20,383 nt of DNA, from NCBI RefSeq assembly GCF_016785185.1, contig NZ_JAEKDY010000060.1. One strand, written 5' to 3'. The notes below the pieces were generated by a model. The model worked only from the letters and a program-made list of their open reading frames with translations. It searched no databases and was not told the DNA's origin. Source of the DNA: Heyndrickxia sporothermodurans (GTDB lineage: Bacteria > Bacillota > Bacilli > Bacillales > Bacillaceae_C). Below, one piece after another: positions 13,202-20,244 of the stretch; the first letter of the stretch is position 1; every line of letters begins with the position of its first letter. Position numbers and translations under genes: made by a program.

Positions 13202-13846
13202 TTGGGCAGAGAATTTAATGAGCTTTTTGATGAATGGTCCCTTTCTTATGACAATACAGTTTCCGGAAATGATCCGGAATATGAAGATGTGTTTATCCAT
13301 TATGATGAAATATTAACGAAAGTTGCTGAACATTCTTCCGGAACCGTTGTTGAGTTTGGTGTAGGAACTGGAAATTTAACGGCGAAGTTATTAAATAGAG
13401 GATTAAATGTGTATGGTATGGAGCCTTCTGAAGGCATGCGAAAGATTGCTCGAAAAAAATTGCCGTTCGTAAAGATTTTGGATGGAGACTTTCTAGAGTT
13501 TCCAAAAATTCCGGAGCCGATCGATACTTTTGTGAGCACGTATGCTTTCCATCACTTAACAGATGAGGAGAAAGCGAAAGCGATTAAAAAATATAGTACG
13601 TTATTAAATAAGGGTGGACGAATTGTTTTTGCCGATACCGTATTTGCAACTTTGGATGCCAAAGATGAAATGATTCGGGATGCGAAGCGAAAAAATTTCC
13701 ACCGCTTAGCGGAGGATTTGGAACGAGAGTATTATACAACCATCTCTGTTTTACAAGATATTTTTAATCAAAATGGCTTTTCCGTTTCATTCACGAAATT
13801 GAATCCATTTGTTTGGTTGATTGATGCTGAAAAAGTAGATTCATAG
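13202..13846 (+). CDS. yrrT: SAM-dependent methyltransferase YrrT
   Basis: The 214-residue class I methyltransferase resembles B. subtilis YrrT. It is thought to use S-adenosylmethionine in methionine-to-cysteine recycling; its acceptor substrate is not established. The SAM-binding motif is VVEFGVGTGNLTAKLL, with the acidic end of strand two in YGMEPSEGM, then DGDFLEFP and YAFHHLTDEEK. TTG 13202 is the chosen start: GAGGGG ends seven bases before it, and the encoded LGREF matches the MGREF beginning of YrrT. ATG 13187 is in frame, but AGGAA touches it directly. It leads the operon with mccA 29 bp downstream. In B. subtilis the operon is controlled by CymR; an AT-rich stretch with ATAGGAAAT just before the gene might be a site, but this is weak. 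Confidence 0.9.
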   Translation: MGREFNELFDEWSLSYDNTVSGNDPEYEDVFIHYDEILTKVAEHSSGTVVEFGVGTGNLTAKLLNRGLNVYGMEPSEGMRKIARKKLPFVKILDGDFLEFPKIPEPIDTFVSTYAFHHLTDEEKAKAIKKYSTLLNKGGRIVFADTVFATLDAKDEMIRDAKRKNFHRLAEDLEREYYTTISVLQDIFNQNGFSVSFTKLNPFVWLIDAEKVDS

Positions 13847-13875
13847 ATACGATTAGCTAAAAAGAGGGATAGGCA

Positions 13876-14802
13876 ATGGAATATGCAAAGCATGTTAGTG
13901 AATTGATTGGAAATACACCGTTAGTTGAAATTACATCTTATTCACTTCCAAAGGGTGTTCGTATATTTGCGAAACTGGAATATTTTAATCCAGGAGGCAG
14001 TGTTAAAGATCGTTTAGGTCAATATTTAGTGAAACGAGCATTAGCAGAAGGGAAGCTGCAGGAGGGTGGAACCATTATTGAACCGACAGCTGGTAATACG
14101 GGGGTCGGCCTAGCATTGGCTGCTATTAAGTTCGGGGTAAAGGCGATTTTCGTTACACCAGAAAAGTTTAGCATTGAAAAGCAAACACTTATGCGGGCAC
14201 TTGGTGCAACGGTAGTAAATACGCCTACAGAATTGGGAATGCAAGGTGCAATTGAGAAGGCTAATGAGCTTTTAAAAGAAATTCCTAATTCATATTATCC
14301 GGGGCAATTTCAAAATTTCGCGAATCCGGATACGTATTATGAAAGCTTAGGACCGGAAATCTACGATGCTCTTGATGGAAAGATTGATGTGTTCGTTGCG
14401 GGTGCGGGTTCCGGTGGCACGTTCATGGGAACTTCCCGCTTTTTAAAAGAAAAGCTTCCACAGATCAAAACGGTGATCGTTGAGCCAGAAGGTTCCATTT
14501 TAAATGGAGGCGAGTCAGGATCACATCGGACAGAAGGGATAGGAATGGAATTTTTGCCGCCATTTATTGATCGGGAGTATTTCGATGAGATTCATACGAT
14601 CTCGGATGAGGATGCGTTTTTTCGCCTAGCAGAGATTGCGCGAAAAGAGGGGCTTCTAGTGGGGAGTTCTTCGGGGGCTGCTTTAGAAGCATGCTTAAGA
14701 GAAGCAAGGCAAGCAAAACCTGGCACGAATATTGTGACCATTTTTCCAGATAGCAGTGAACGGTATATAAGCAGCGGGATTTATCAATTCAATGAAAGGT
14801 GA
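13876..14802 (+). CDS. mccA: O-acetylserine-dependent cystathionine beta-synthase MccA
   Basis: The 308-residue PLP enzyme belongs to the cysteine synthase family. As B. subtilis MccA (YrhA) it condenses O-acetylserine with homocysteine to cystathionine, the first step of reverse transsulfuration. The PLP lysine is Lys44 in GGSVKDRLG. Asn74 in EPTAGNTGVGL contacts PLP. The phosphate loop is GAGSGGT at 176-182, and the pyridine-nitrogen serine lies in GSSSGAA (about 263-269). It could be mistaken for CysK from these motifs alone; the operon with yrrT and mccB and the matching length (307 in B. subtilis as I recall) decide for MccA. The start ATG follows AGAGGGATAGG. Confidence 0.93.
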   Translation: MEYAKHVSELIGNTPLVEITSYSLPKGVRIFAKLEYFNPGGSVKDRLGQYLVKRALAEGKLQEGGTIIEPTAGNTGVGLALAAIKFGVKAIFVTPEKFSIEKQTLMRALGATVVNTPTELGMQGAIEKANELLKEIPNSYYPGQFQNFANPDTYYESLGPEIYDALDGKIDVFVAGAGSGGTFMGTSRFLKEKLPQIKTVIVEPEGSILNGGESGSHRTEGIGMEFLPPFIDREYFDEIHTISDEDAFFRLAEIARKEGLLVGSSSGAALEACLREARQAKPGTNIVTIFPDSSERYISSGIYQFNER

Positions 14803-14810
14803 GAAAAAAG

Positions 14811-15947
14811 ATGAAGAAAAAAACAAAGTTTATTCATGGCGGCATTAGCCGTGATCCATATACAGGAGCTGTTTCGACTCCTATCTATCAAGTAAGTACG
14901 TACAAACAAGATGGAGTCGGGAATTTTAAATACGAATATTCAAGAACCGGAAATCCAACCCGTGAATCATTAGAAAAGCTGATTGCAGATATTGAAAATG
15001 GGGCACGTGGTTTTGCTTTCGGATCTGGGATGGCTGCCATTACGGCTGTGATGAATTTGTTTTCATCAGGCGATCATATTATTGCAACGGATGATGTGTA
15101 TGGTGGGACGTTCCGTGTGATGACAAAGGTATTAAATCGTTTCAATCTTGAAGTCACTTTTGTCGATACAAGTGATGTAAATGCAGTGAAAAATGCAGTT
15201 CAACCTAATACGAAAGCGATATATGTTGAAACACCGACTAATCCTTTGTTAAAGATTACCGATATTCGAGCGGTAAGTGGAGTTGCAAAAGACAATGGCT
15301 TAAAACTGATTGTCGACAATACCTTTAGCACTCCTTACTGGCAAAATCCATTGGATTTAGGTGCAGATATCGTCCTTCATAGTGCAACGAAATATCTTGG
15401 CGGACATAGTGATGTCGTTGCTGGTTTAGTTGTTGTTAATGATGAAAAATTGGGTGAGGATGTTCATTTTATTCAAAACTCAACAGGCGGTGTTCTTGGT
15501 CCGCAAGATAGTTGGTTATTAATTCGTGGGATTAAAACATTAGGAATTCGCATGGAGGAAATTGAAAAAAATACGTTGGATGTCGTGAAATTTCTTAAAG
15601 AGCATCCGAAAGTGGAAAAAGTCTTCTTCCCGGGTTTACCTGATCATCCTGGTCATGAAATCCATCGCGCACAAGCAGATGGGTTTGGGGGAATGATTTC
15701 CTTTACGGTAGAAAGCCAAGAAAAAGCATTATCTGTATTGAAAAATGTAAAATATTTTACATTAGCAGAAAGCCTTGGTGCGGTTGAAAGTCTTATTTCG
15801 ATCCCATCCTTAATGACACATGCGTCGATTCCTCGCGAACGTCGTTTAGAGCTTGGAATTGAGGATGGATTAATTAGAATTTCAGTAGGAATCGAAGACA
15901 TCGAGGACCTTATTGAAGATTTAGGTCAAGCGCTGGAATCAAAATAA
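14811..15947 (+). CDS. mccB: Cystathionine gamma-lyase MccB
   Basis: The 378-residue enzyme of the Cys/Met-metabolism PLP family splits cystathionine into cysteine, 2-oxobutyrate and ammonia, completing methionine-to-cysteine conversion. The family signature is clear: YSRTGNPTR (about 43-51), GSGMAAITAV, and the PLP lysine Lys194 in SATKYLGGHSDVVAG. The C-terminal SLGAVESLISIPSLMTHAS is also typical. In-frame GTG at 14799 overlaps the mccA stop but is part of the AGGTGAG ribosome binding site, so ATG 14811, seven bases after it, is the start. Eight bases separate it from the mccA stop. Homocysteine gamma-lyase activity is known for the B. subtilis enzyme. I found no clear terminator before the next promoter. 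Confidence 0.95.
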   Translation: MKKKTKFIHGGISRDPYTGAVSTPIYQVSTYKQDGVGNFKYEYSRTGNPTRESLEKLIADIENGARGFAFGSGMAAITAVMNLFSSGDHIIATDDVYGGTFRVMTKVLNRFNLEVTFVDTSDVNAVKNAVQPNTKAIYVETPTNPLLKITDIRAVSGVAKDNGLKLIVDNTFSTPYWQNPLDLGADIVLHSATKYLGGHSDVVAGLVVVNDEKLGEDVHFIQNSTGGVLGPQDSWLLIRGIKTLGIRMEEIEKNTLDVVKFLKEHPKVEKVFFPGLPDHPGHEIHRAQADGFGGMISFTVESQEKALSVLKNVKYFTLAESLGAVESLISIPSLMTHASIPRERRLELGIEDGLIRISVGIEDIEDLIEDLGQALESK

Positions 15948-15956
15948 TTTTTGATG

Positions 15957-15985
15957 TTGACGGATGTCTCGAATTTTTATATGCT
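15957..15985 (+). promoter_or_regulatory. Putative promoter of the queF operon
   Basis: TTGACG (15957-15962) is followed after 17 bp by TATGCT (15980-15985). The start would be near 15992, about 27 nt before the preQ1 aptamer. It begins only ten bases after the mccB stop codon. Confidence 0.65.
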
Positions 15986-16018
15986 AAAAAATGTACCAAT
16001 TCATACCCGTACATACGG

Positions 16019-16056
16019 GAGAGGTTCATAGCTGAAACCCTCTATAAAAAACTATG
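16019..16056 (+). ncRNA. preQ1-I riboswitch aptamer
   Basis: The sequence follows the preQ1-I consensus: stem AGAGG with CCTCT, the loop CATAGCTGAAA, and the A-rich tail ATAAAAAACTATG. The pseudoknot can be read: CATAG (16027-16031) pairs with CTATG (16052-16056). It sits just upstream of queF, whose product makes preQ1, so feedback control fits. Confidence 0.95.
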
Positions 16057-16103
16057 GATTCATGACGTTACAGCCATGTCCATAACAGGATATGGCTTTT
16101 TTT
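16054..16103 (+). terminator. Expression platform of the preQ1 riboswitch
   Basis: AGCCATGTCC (16072-16081) and GGATATGGCT (16088-16097), with one G-U pair, form the terminator, followed by seven T (16097-16103). A competing antiterminator can pair TATGGA-tt-CATG (from 16053) with CATGTCCATA (16075-16084). TATG also belongs to the aptamer pseudoknot, so preQ1 binding favours termination (OFF). Confidence 0.88.
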
Positions 16104-16177
16104 ATGTCTATTCAATTAGTTGCTATGAAACAATGAACCTCTCTTAAATGTACGAAACATTTGAAGGAGGTTTTTTT

Positions 16178-16678
16178 ATGTCTGGAAGAAAAAAAGAAGA
16201 AGGGTTAAGTGATTTAACCTTATTAGGGAATCAAGGAACACAGTATTCATTCGAATATGCTCCACAAGTATTAGAATCAGTGGATAACTTGCATGTGGAT
16301 CGTGATTATTTTGTGAAATTTAATTGTCCGGAGTTCTCTTCACTATGCCCAATCACACACCAACCCGACTATGCAACCATGTATATCAGCTACATCCCTG
16401 ATAAAAAAATCGTAGAAAGTAAGTCTTTAAAGTTGTATTTATTTAGTTTCAGAAATCATGGGGATTTTCATGAGGATTGTGTAAACATTATCATGAATGA
16501 TCTTATCAAGTTACTAGACCCGCGTTATATTGAAGTTTGGGGGAAATTTACGCCACGCGGCGGGATATCGATTGATCCGTATTGTAATTATGGAAAAAAG
16601 GGAACTAAATTTGAGGATATGGCAGCATATCGTCTGATGAACCATGATATGTATCCTGAAACAGTAGATAATCGATAA
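16178..16678 (+). CDS. queF: NADPH-dependent 7-cyano-7-deazaguanine reductase QueF
   Basis: The 166-residue enzyme reduces the nitrile preQ0 to preQ1 with two NADPH in queuosine synthesis. The catalytic nucleophile is Cys57 in NCPEFSSLCPITHQPD and the acid is Asp64. The QueF motif ESKSLKLY is at 80-87, and FRNHGDFHEDC at 91-101 carries the substrate-binding His and Glu. It is the short, unimodular QueF of the Bacillus type (165 residues there). The frame is open ten codons upstream, but GGAGG with seven bases of spacing places the start at ATG 16178. The preQ1 riboswitch upstream gives feedback control, and the transporter gene follows after 18 bp. Confidence 0.97.
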   Translation: MSGRKKEEGLSDLTLLGNQGTQYSFEYAPQVLESVDNLHVDRDYFVKFNCPEFSSLCPITHQPDYATMYISYIPDKKIVESKSLKLYLFSFRNHGDFHEDCVNIIMNDLIKLLDPRYIEVWGKFTPRGGISIDPYCNYGKKGTKFEDMAAYRLMNHDMYPETVDNR

Positions 16679-16696
16679 GGAAGGAATCAAGCGACT

Positions 16697-17338
16697 ATGC
16701 TGTTATATTTAAATGGAATATTTGTAGGTTTATTAATTTTATCTAATATTGTCGCGGTAAAATTATTTAGCATTGGTGATTGGGCAGTGTTGCCTGCTGC
16801 TGTCATCATTTACATTTTTACGTATCCGATTGTGGATACGATTGTTGAAGTGTATGGAAAGGATGCGGGACGTAAAACGGTAATGGCAGGTTTAATGACA
16901 CAAATGCTCGCCATCATTTTTATTACGATTACGATTTATTTGCCGTCTGCACCATTTTTTGAGCATCAAACAGAATATCGAACAATTTTAAGCGGCAGCT
17001 TTCGGGTCATTATTGCGAGTCTAGTTTCTTACGCGGTTAGTCAGAATCTGGATGTATTTGTTTTTAATAAATTGAAAGAAAGACATGGGGTGAAGAAGCT
17101 TTGGCTCCGAAACAATGCATCGACTATGCTTAGTCAATTAGTAGATACAGCGATTTTCATTTCAATCGCTTTTTTTGACACAATGCCTGTTGCTGCATTA
17201 ACAGCGCTTGTCTTTACACAATACGTATTTAAATTTCTTGCTTCCATTACTGCCACACCATTTGTTTATTTATTAGTAAAAATTATTCGAAAAAATAAAA
17301 TAAACTCCATTTCGAAGGAAATAGAATATTTGTCCTAG
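16697..17338 (+). CDS. yhhQ: Queuosine precursor transporter, YhhQ/VUT family
   Basis: The 213-residue membrane protein has six hydrophobic segments at about residues 1-23, 29-50, 62-83, 98-123, 141-160 and 168-198. Family features include the early Asn in LLILSNIVAVKLF, the acidic YPIVDTIVEVYGKDAGRK, and the ASTMLSQLVDTAIFISIAFF segment. YhhQ of E. coli takes up preQ0 and preQ1; the B. subtilis relative is YpdP. The position after queF, behind a preQ1 riboswitch and with no terminator between them, supports the same job here. The start ATG has an unusually distant Shine-Dalgarno (GGAAGG, 12 bases away), so synthesis may depend on translation of queF. Confidence 0.92.
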   Translation: MLLYLNGIFVGLLILSNIVAVKLFSIGDWAVLPAAVIIYIFTYPIVDTIVEVYGKDAGRKTVMAGLMTQMLAIIFITITIYLPSAPFFEHQTEYRTILSGSFRVIIASLVSYAVSQNLDVFVFNKLKERHGVKKLWLRNNASTMLSQLVDTAIFISIAFFDTMPVAALTALVFTQYVFKFLASITATPFVYLLVKIIRKNKINSISKEIEYLS

Positions 17339-17366
17339 TCTAAATTATGGTACAATAGGTATATGT

Positions 17367-17400
17367 CGATGCAGAGGGCATTCTCTGCATCGAAGAGTTT
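17367..17400 (+). terminator. Terminator after the queF operon
   Basis: CGATGCAGAG (17367-17376) and CTCTGCATCG (17383-17392) make a perfect 10-bp stem with a six-base loop, 28 bp past the transporter stop. The tail AAGAGTTTTG is only moderately T-rich. Confidence 0.75.
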
Positions 17401-17445
17401 TGTCTACATACACTTTCTTAACTCGTAAACTTTTTGAAATACTTT

Positions 17446-17472
17446 TGAAACCTTCTTAACCTTTTATCCGTA
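17446..17472 (+). promoter_or_regulatory. Putative SigW (ECF sigma) promoter of yuaF-floT
   Basis: TGAAAC (17446-17451) and CGTA (17469-17472) are separated by 17 bp, matching the extracytoplasmic sigma factor SigW consensus TGAAAC-N16/17-CGTA. In B. subtilis the yuaF-yuaG(floT)-yuaI operon is part of the SigW regulon, which agrees. It would give a leader of about 70 nt. Confidence 0.65.
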
Positions 17473-17550
17473 AATAAATCATAAAGAAAATTTGAAAGGT
17501 GTGATCATCATTCATCATTTTCACAATTACACGTAAAGGATTTGGTGCGA

Positions 17551-18114
17551 ATGACCATTTTCGGAACATCAATTGAAACGATTTATTTAGTTCTCCTAAT
17601 TGTTGCGGGGAGTCTTACGATTCTTTATATCCTGTTTGGGGATATTTTCCACGGAATCGGGGAGGCACTCAGTTTTTTACATCCAACATTAGTGTTATCT
17701 TTTATCACCTTTTTTTCCGCATCCGGCTATATTTTTGAGCGCGTAACCTCATTATCTAGCATTCTTATTATGGCCATTTCGGCAATTATTGCAATTATAC
17801 TCGTCACACTATTAAATGTATTTGTCCTTATTCCACTATCTTCTGCGGAAGAATCACTTAGCTACACTGAAGAATCTTTAAAGGGACGGGTAGGGAAATT
17901 AATCATTTCGATTCCACAAGACGGATATGGTGAAATAGTCATTGACAGCAAAAGCGGAATGATTTCTAAACCCGCTGCCAGCTACGAAAATCATGCAATT
18001 GAAGAAGGCAAACAGGTGTTAATCATCGAAGTAAAAGATGGGGTTCTTTATGTCGTTCCATATGAAAATAATCGACTATATAATGAAGACCTCGAAAAAA
18101 TAGAAACGATATAA
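17551..18114 (+). CDS. yuaF: NfeD-like membrane protein YuaF
   Basis: The 187-residue protein is of the NfeD2/YuaF type, partner of flotillin in membrane microdomains. Hydrophobic segments lie at about residues 8-30, 44-62 and 68-96. They are followed by a soluble OB-fold NfeD domain (about 105-175) with SLKGRVGKLIISIPQDGYGEIVID at its start, shown here only as a landmark near residues 109-132. The conserved EALSFLHPTLVLSFITFFSASGYI region matches the B. subtilis protein in character. TTG 17542 and GTG 17545 are in frame, but ATG 17551, ten bases after AAAGGA, is the more usual choice; GTG 17545 cannot be excluded. floT starts 21 bp downstream, and the pair is probably induced together by cell-envelope stress. 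Confidence 0.88.
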   Translation: MTIFGTSIETIYLVLLIVAGSLTILYILFGDIFHGIGEALSFLHPTLVLSFITFFSASGYIFERVTSLSSILIMAISAIIAIILVTLLNVFVLIPLSSAEESLSYTEESLKGRVGKLIISIPQDGYGEIVIDSKSGMISKPAASYENHAIEEGKQVLIIEVKDGVLYVVPYENNRLYNEDLEKIETI

Positions 18115-18135
18115 TTTTTGTTAGGGGGAGAAGCT

Positions 18136-19680
18136 ATGCTTGAAGGCGTAGGACTATGGGTTATCATTGGGATCGTTGCATTTTTGATTATTGCATTAAT
18201 TGGTGTATTCATTACAAAATATCGAACAGCGGGCCCTGATGAAGCATTAATCGTAACAGGTAGCTATTTAGGTGGACGCAATGTTCATACAGATGAATCA
18301 GGTAACAAAATAAAAATCATTCGAGGTGGAGGTACATTTGTACTTCCTGTATTCCAACAAGCACAACCATTAAGCTTACTATCTAGTAAACTCGAAGTAA
18401 CAACGCCTGAAGTGTATACCGAGCAAGGTGTGCCAGTCATGGCTGATGGTACGGCAATTATCAAAATTGGCGGATCCATTGGTGAAATAGCTACAGCAGC
18501 TGAACAATTTTTAGGAAAAACAAAACAAGACCGTGAGAACGAAGCGAAAGAAGTATTGGAAGGTCATCTTCGTTCAATTCTTGGTTCGATGACAGTTGAA
18601 GAAATTTATAAAAATCGTGATAAATTTTCTCAAGAAGTTCAACGTGTCGCATCACAAGATTTAGCCAAAATGGGATTGATTATTGTCTCGTTCACGATTA
18701 AAGAAGTTCGCGACAAAAATGGATACTTAGATTCTTTAGGGAAACCAAGAATTGCTCAGGTGAAACGTGATGCCGATATCGCAACGGCGGAAGCAGATAA
18801 AGAAACAAGAATTAAGCGGGCAGAAGCTGCAAAGGATGCTCAAAAAGCAGAACTCGAACGTGCAACTGAAATTGCGGAAGCAGAAAAAGTCAATCAGTTA
18901 AAAATTGCTGAATTCCGCCGTGAACAAGATATTGCGAGAGCGAAAGCCGACCAAGCATATGATTTAGAAACGGCTCGTGCGAAACAAGACGTAACCGAAC
19001 AAGAAATGCAAATCAAAATCATCGAGCGTCAAAAACAAATTGAATTGGAAGAAAAAGAAATACTTCGTCGTGAACGTCAATACGATTCAGAGGTTAAGAA
19101 AAAAGCCGATGCCGACCGTTATGCAGTCGAACAGGCAGCGGTTGCAAATAAAGCGAAACAAATCGCCGAAGCAGATGCGAATAAATATCGAATTGAATCA
19201 ATGGCAAAAGCAGAAGCGGAACGAGTCCGTGTAGACGGTCTTGCAAAAGCAGATGCACAAAGGGCGCAAGGGGAATCTGAAGCTGAAATTATCCGTTTAA
19301 AAGGTCTCGCGGAAGCAGAAGCGAAGAGAAAAATCGCCGAAGCGTTCGAAATGTTCGGTCAAGCGGCTGTTCTCGACATGGTGATGAAAATGCTTCCTGA
19401 ATACGCGAAACAAGTGGCTAGTCCATTAGCTAACATCGACAAGATTACAGTCGTTGATACAGGCGGAAATGGCAGTGAAGGTGGCGCGAATAAAATTACA
19501 GGCTATGCAACAAACTTAATGTCTACTTTACAAGAATCATTAAAAGCATCTTCAGGTATTGATGTAAAAGAATTACTTGAAAACTTATCAGGAAAACACA
19601 ATATTCGCGGCAGTATCGATCAATTAACGTATGAAATGAAAGAAACAAAAGGTCAGCTCGCAGCTGATAAAGAAGAATAA
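18136..19680 (+). CDS. floT: Flotillin FloT (SPFH-domain scaffold protein)
   Basis: The 514-residue protein is the bacterial flotillin that organises lipid microdomains and affects membrane fluidity, signalling kinases and secretion. A hydrophobic N-terminal anchor is at about residues 5-27. The SPFH/PHB domain covers about 30-200. A long alanine-glutamate-rich coiled coil (about 210-400) contains repeated AEA units such as AEAEAKRK. The C-terminal part has TGGNGSEGG and a helical tail. Length fits B. subtilis FloT (YuaG, 509). TTG 18118 is in frame, but AGGGGGAG precedes ATG 18136 by five bases. Genes for SPFH and NfeD proteins together are the usual arrangement. No yuaI-like acetyltransferase gene follows here. 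Confidence 0.95.
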   Translation: MLEGVGLWVIIGIVAFLIIALIGVFITKYRTAGPDEALIVTGSYLGGRNVHTDESGNKIKIIRGGGTFVLPVFQQAQPLSLLSSKLEVTTPEVYTEQGVPVMADGTAIIKIGGSIGEIATAAEQFLGKTKQDRENEAKEVLEGHLRSILGSMTVEEIYKNRDKFSQEVQRVASQDLAKMGLIIVSFTIKEVRDKNGYLDSLGKPRIAQVKRDADIATAEADKETRIKRAEAAKDAQKAELERATEIAEAEKVNQLKIAEFRREQDIARAKADQAYDLETARAKQDVTEQEMQIKIIERQKQIELEEKEILRRERQYDSEVKKKADADRYAVEQAAVANKAKQIAEADANKYRIESMAKAEAERVRVDGLAKADAQRAQGESEAEIIRLKGLAEAEAKRKIAEAFEMFGQAAVLDMVMKMLPEYAKQVASPLANIDKITVVDTGGNGSEGGANKITGYATNLMSTLQESLKASSGIDVKELLENLSGKHNIRGSIDQLTYEMKETKGQLAADKEE

Positions 19681-19691
19681 AGGATAAGAAC

Positions 19692-19727
19692 GAAAAGGAA
19701 CAACTACTCGATTAGTTGTTCCTTTTC
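19692..19727. terminator. Bidirectional terminator with perfect 15-bp stem
   Basis: GAAAAGGAACAACTA (19692-19706) pairs perfectly with TAGTTGTTCCTTTTC (19713-19727) around a six-base loop. It lies 12 bp after floT. The right arm, loop and part of the left arm encode the last residues and stop of the small convergent gene. Confidence 0.88.
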
Positions 19728-19955
19728 TTGTTGACGGATGTTTTTGTAAATGGAGAAGAAATATCGGAATTCATCAAAAAGAAGACGGTCATACTCTATA
19801 AAATCAAAGTCATCAAAGAAGTCTTCTAATACATCGGGATCTGTATTTGATAATATGCCCGAGATTTCAATGGGAGTTTTTAAATGATTATACAGATGCC
19901 CATACCCTGAGTAAATAAACATATCCTCGATTTGGTGTTCTAAAATAATAATCAC
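19704..19955 (-). CDS. Small acidic hypothetical protein
   Basis: I do not recognise this protein. It has 83 residues, with a central, very acidic and aromatic stretch (VLEDFFDDFDFIEYDRLLFDEF, given as a landmark near residues 42-63) and a Gln/Glu-rich end. No signal peptide or membrane segment is seen. The start is uncertain: GTG 19955 has only AAAGTGA directly before it, while ATG 19922 (residue 12) has GAGG two bases away. The last codons and the TAG stop lie in the terminator stem shared with floT. An unbroken frame with coding-like composition at a convergent terminator supports a real gene. Confidence 0.6.
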   Translation of the reverse strand: MIIILEHQIEDMFIYSGYGHLYNHLKTPIEISGILSNTDPDVLEDFFDDFDFIEYDRLLFDEFRYFFSIYKNIRQQEKEQLIE

Positions 19956-20110
19956 TCACTTTTTGTTTGTTTATGATTTAGTATTACCAATTAACTAGCG
20001 GTTAGTGCATTTATTTTGTTAAAGGAATCGGACAGATTATAGGATAGTAAATGAAGATAATAGTATATCCATATCAGTTTTATATTGGTTGGAGTTTGAA
20101 AAGGGGAGTT

Positions 20111-20237
20111 ATGTATATGAAAGAGCTAGAATCATATAGATAAAAGGCCGAAACTACGAAAAATGTATATGAAAGAGTCTGAATGATATAGATAAAATGC
20201 CGAAACAGTGAAAAATGTATACGAAAGAGCTAGAATC
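20111..20237. repeat. Tandem 52-bp repeat, two full copies and a partial third
   Basis: Unit one (20111-20162) and unit two (20163-20214) share most bases, each beginning ATGTATATGAAAGAG and containing ATATAGATAAAA.GCCGAAAC. A third copy starts at 20215 with ATGTATACGAAAGAGCTAGA and decays after about 23 bases. The unit length is not a multiple of three. The rest of the gene-free stretch 19956-20306 is AT-rich and shows nothing else except the possible insertion-sequence end. Confidence 0.85.
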
Positions 20238-20244
20238 AGAGAAT

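Noticed and set aside
17500..17536. His-rich leader peptide (VIIIHHFHNYT) upstream of yuaF
   Set aside because: Its GTG is fused to the only Shine-Dalgarno-like bases, there is no attenuator hairpin, and yuaF is not a histidine gene.
20111..20237. CRISPR-like array
   Set aside because: The whole 52-bp unit repeats with mismatches and no unique spacers; no cas genes are present.
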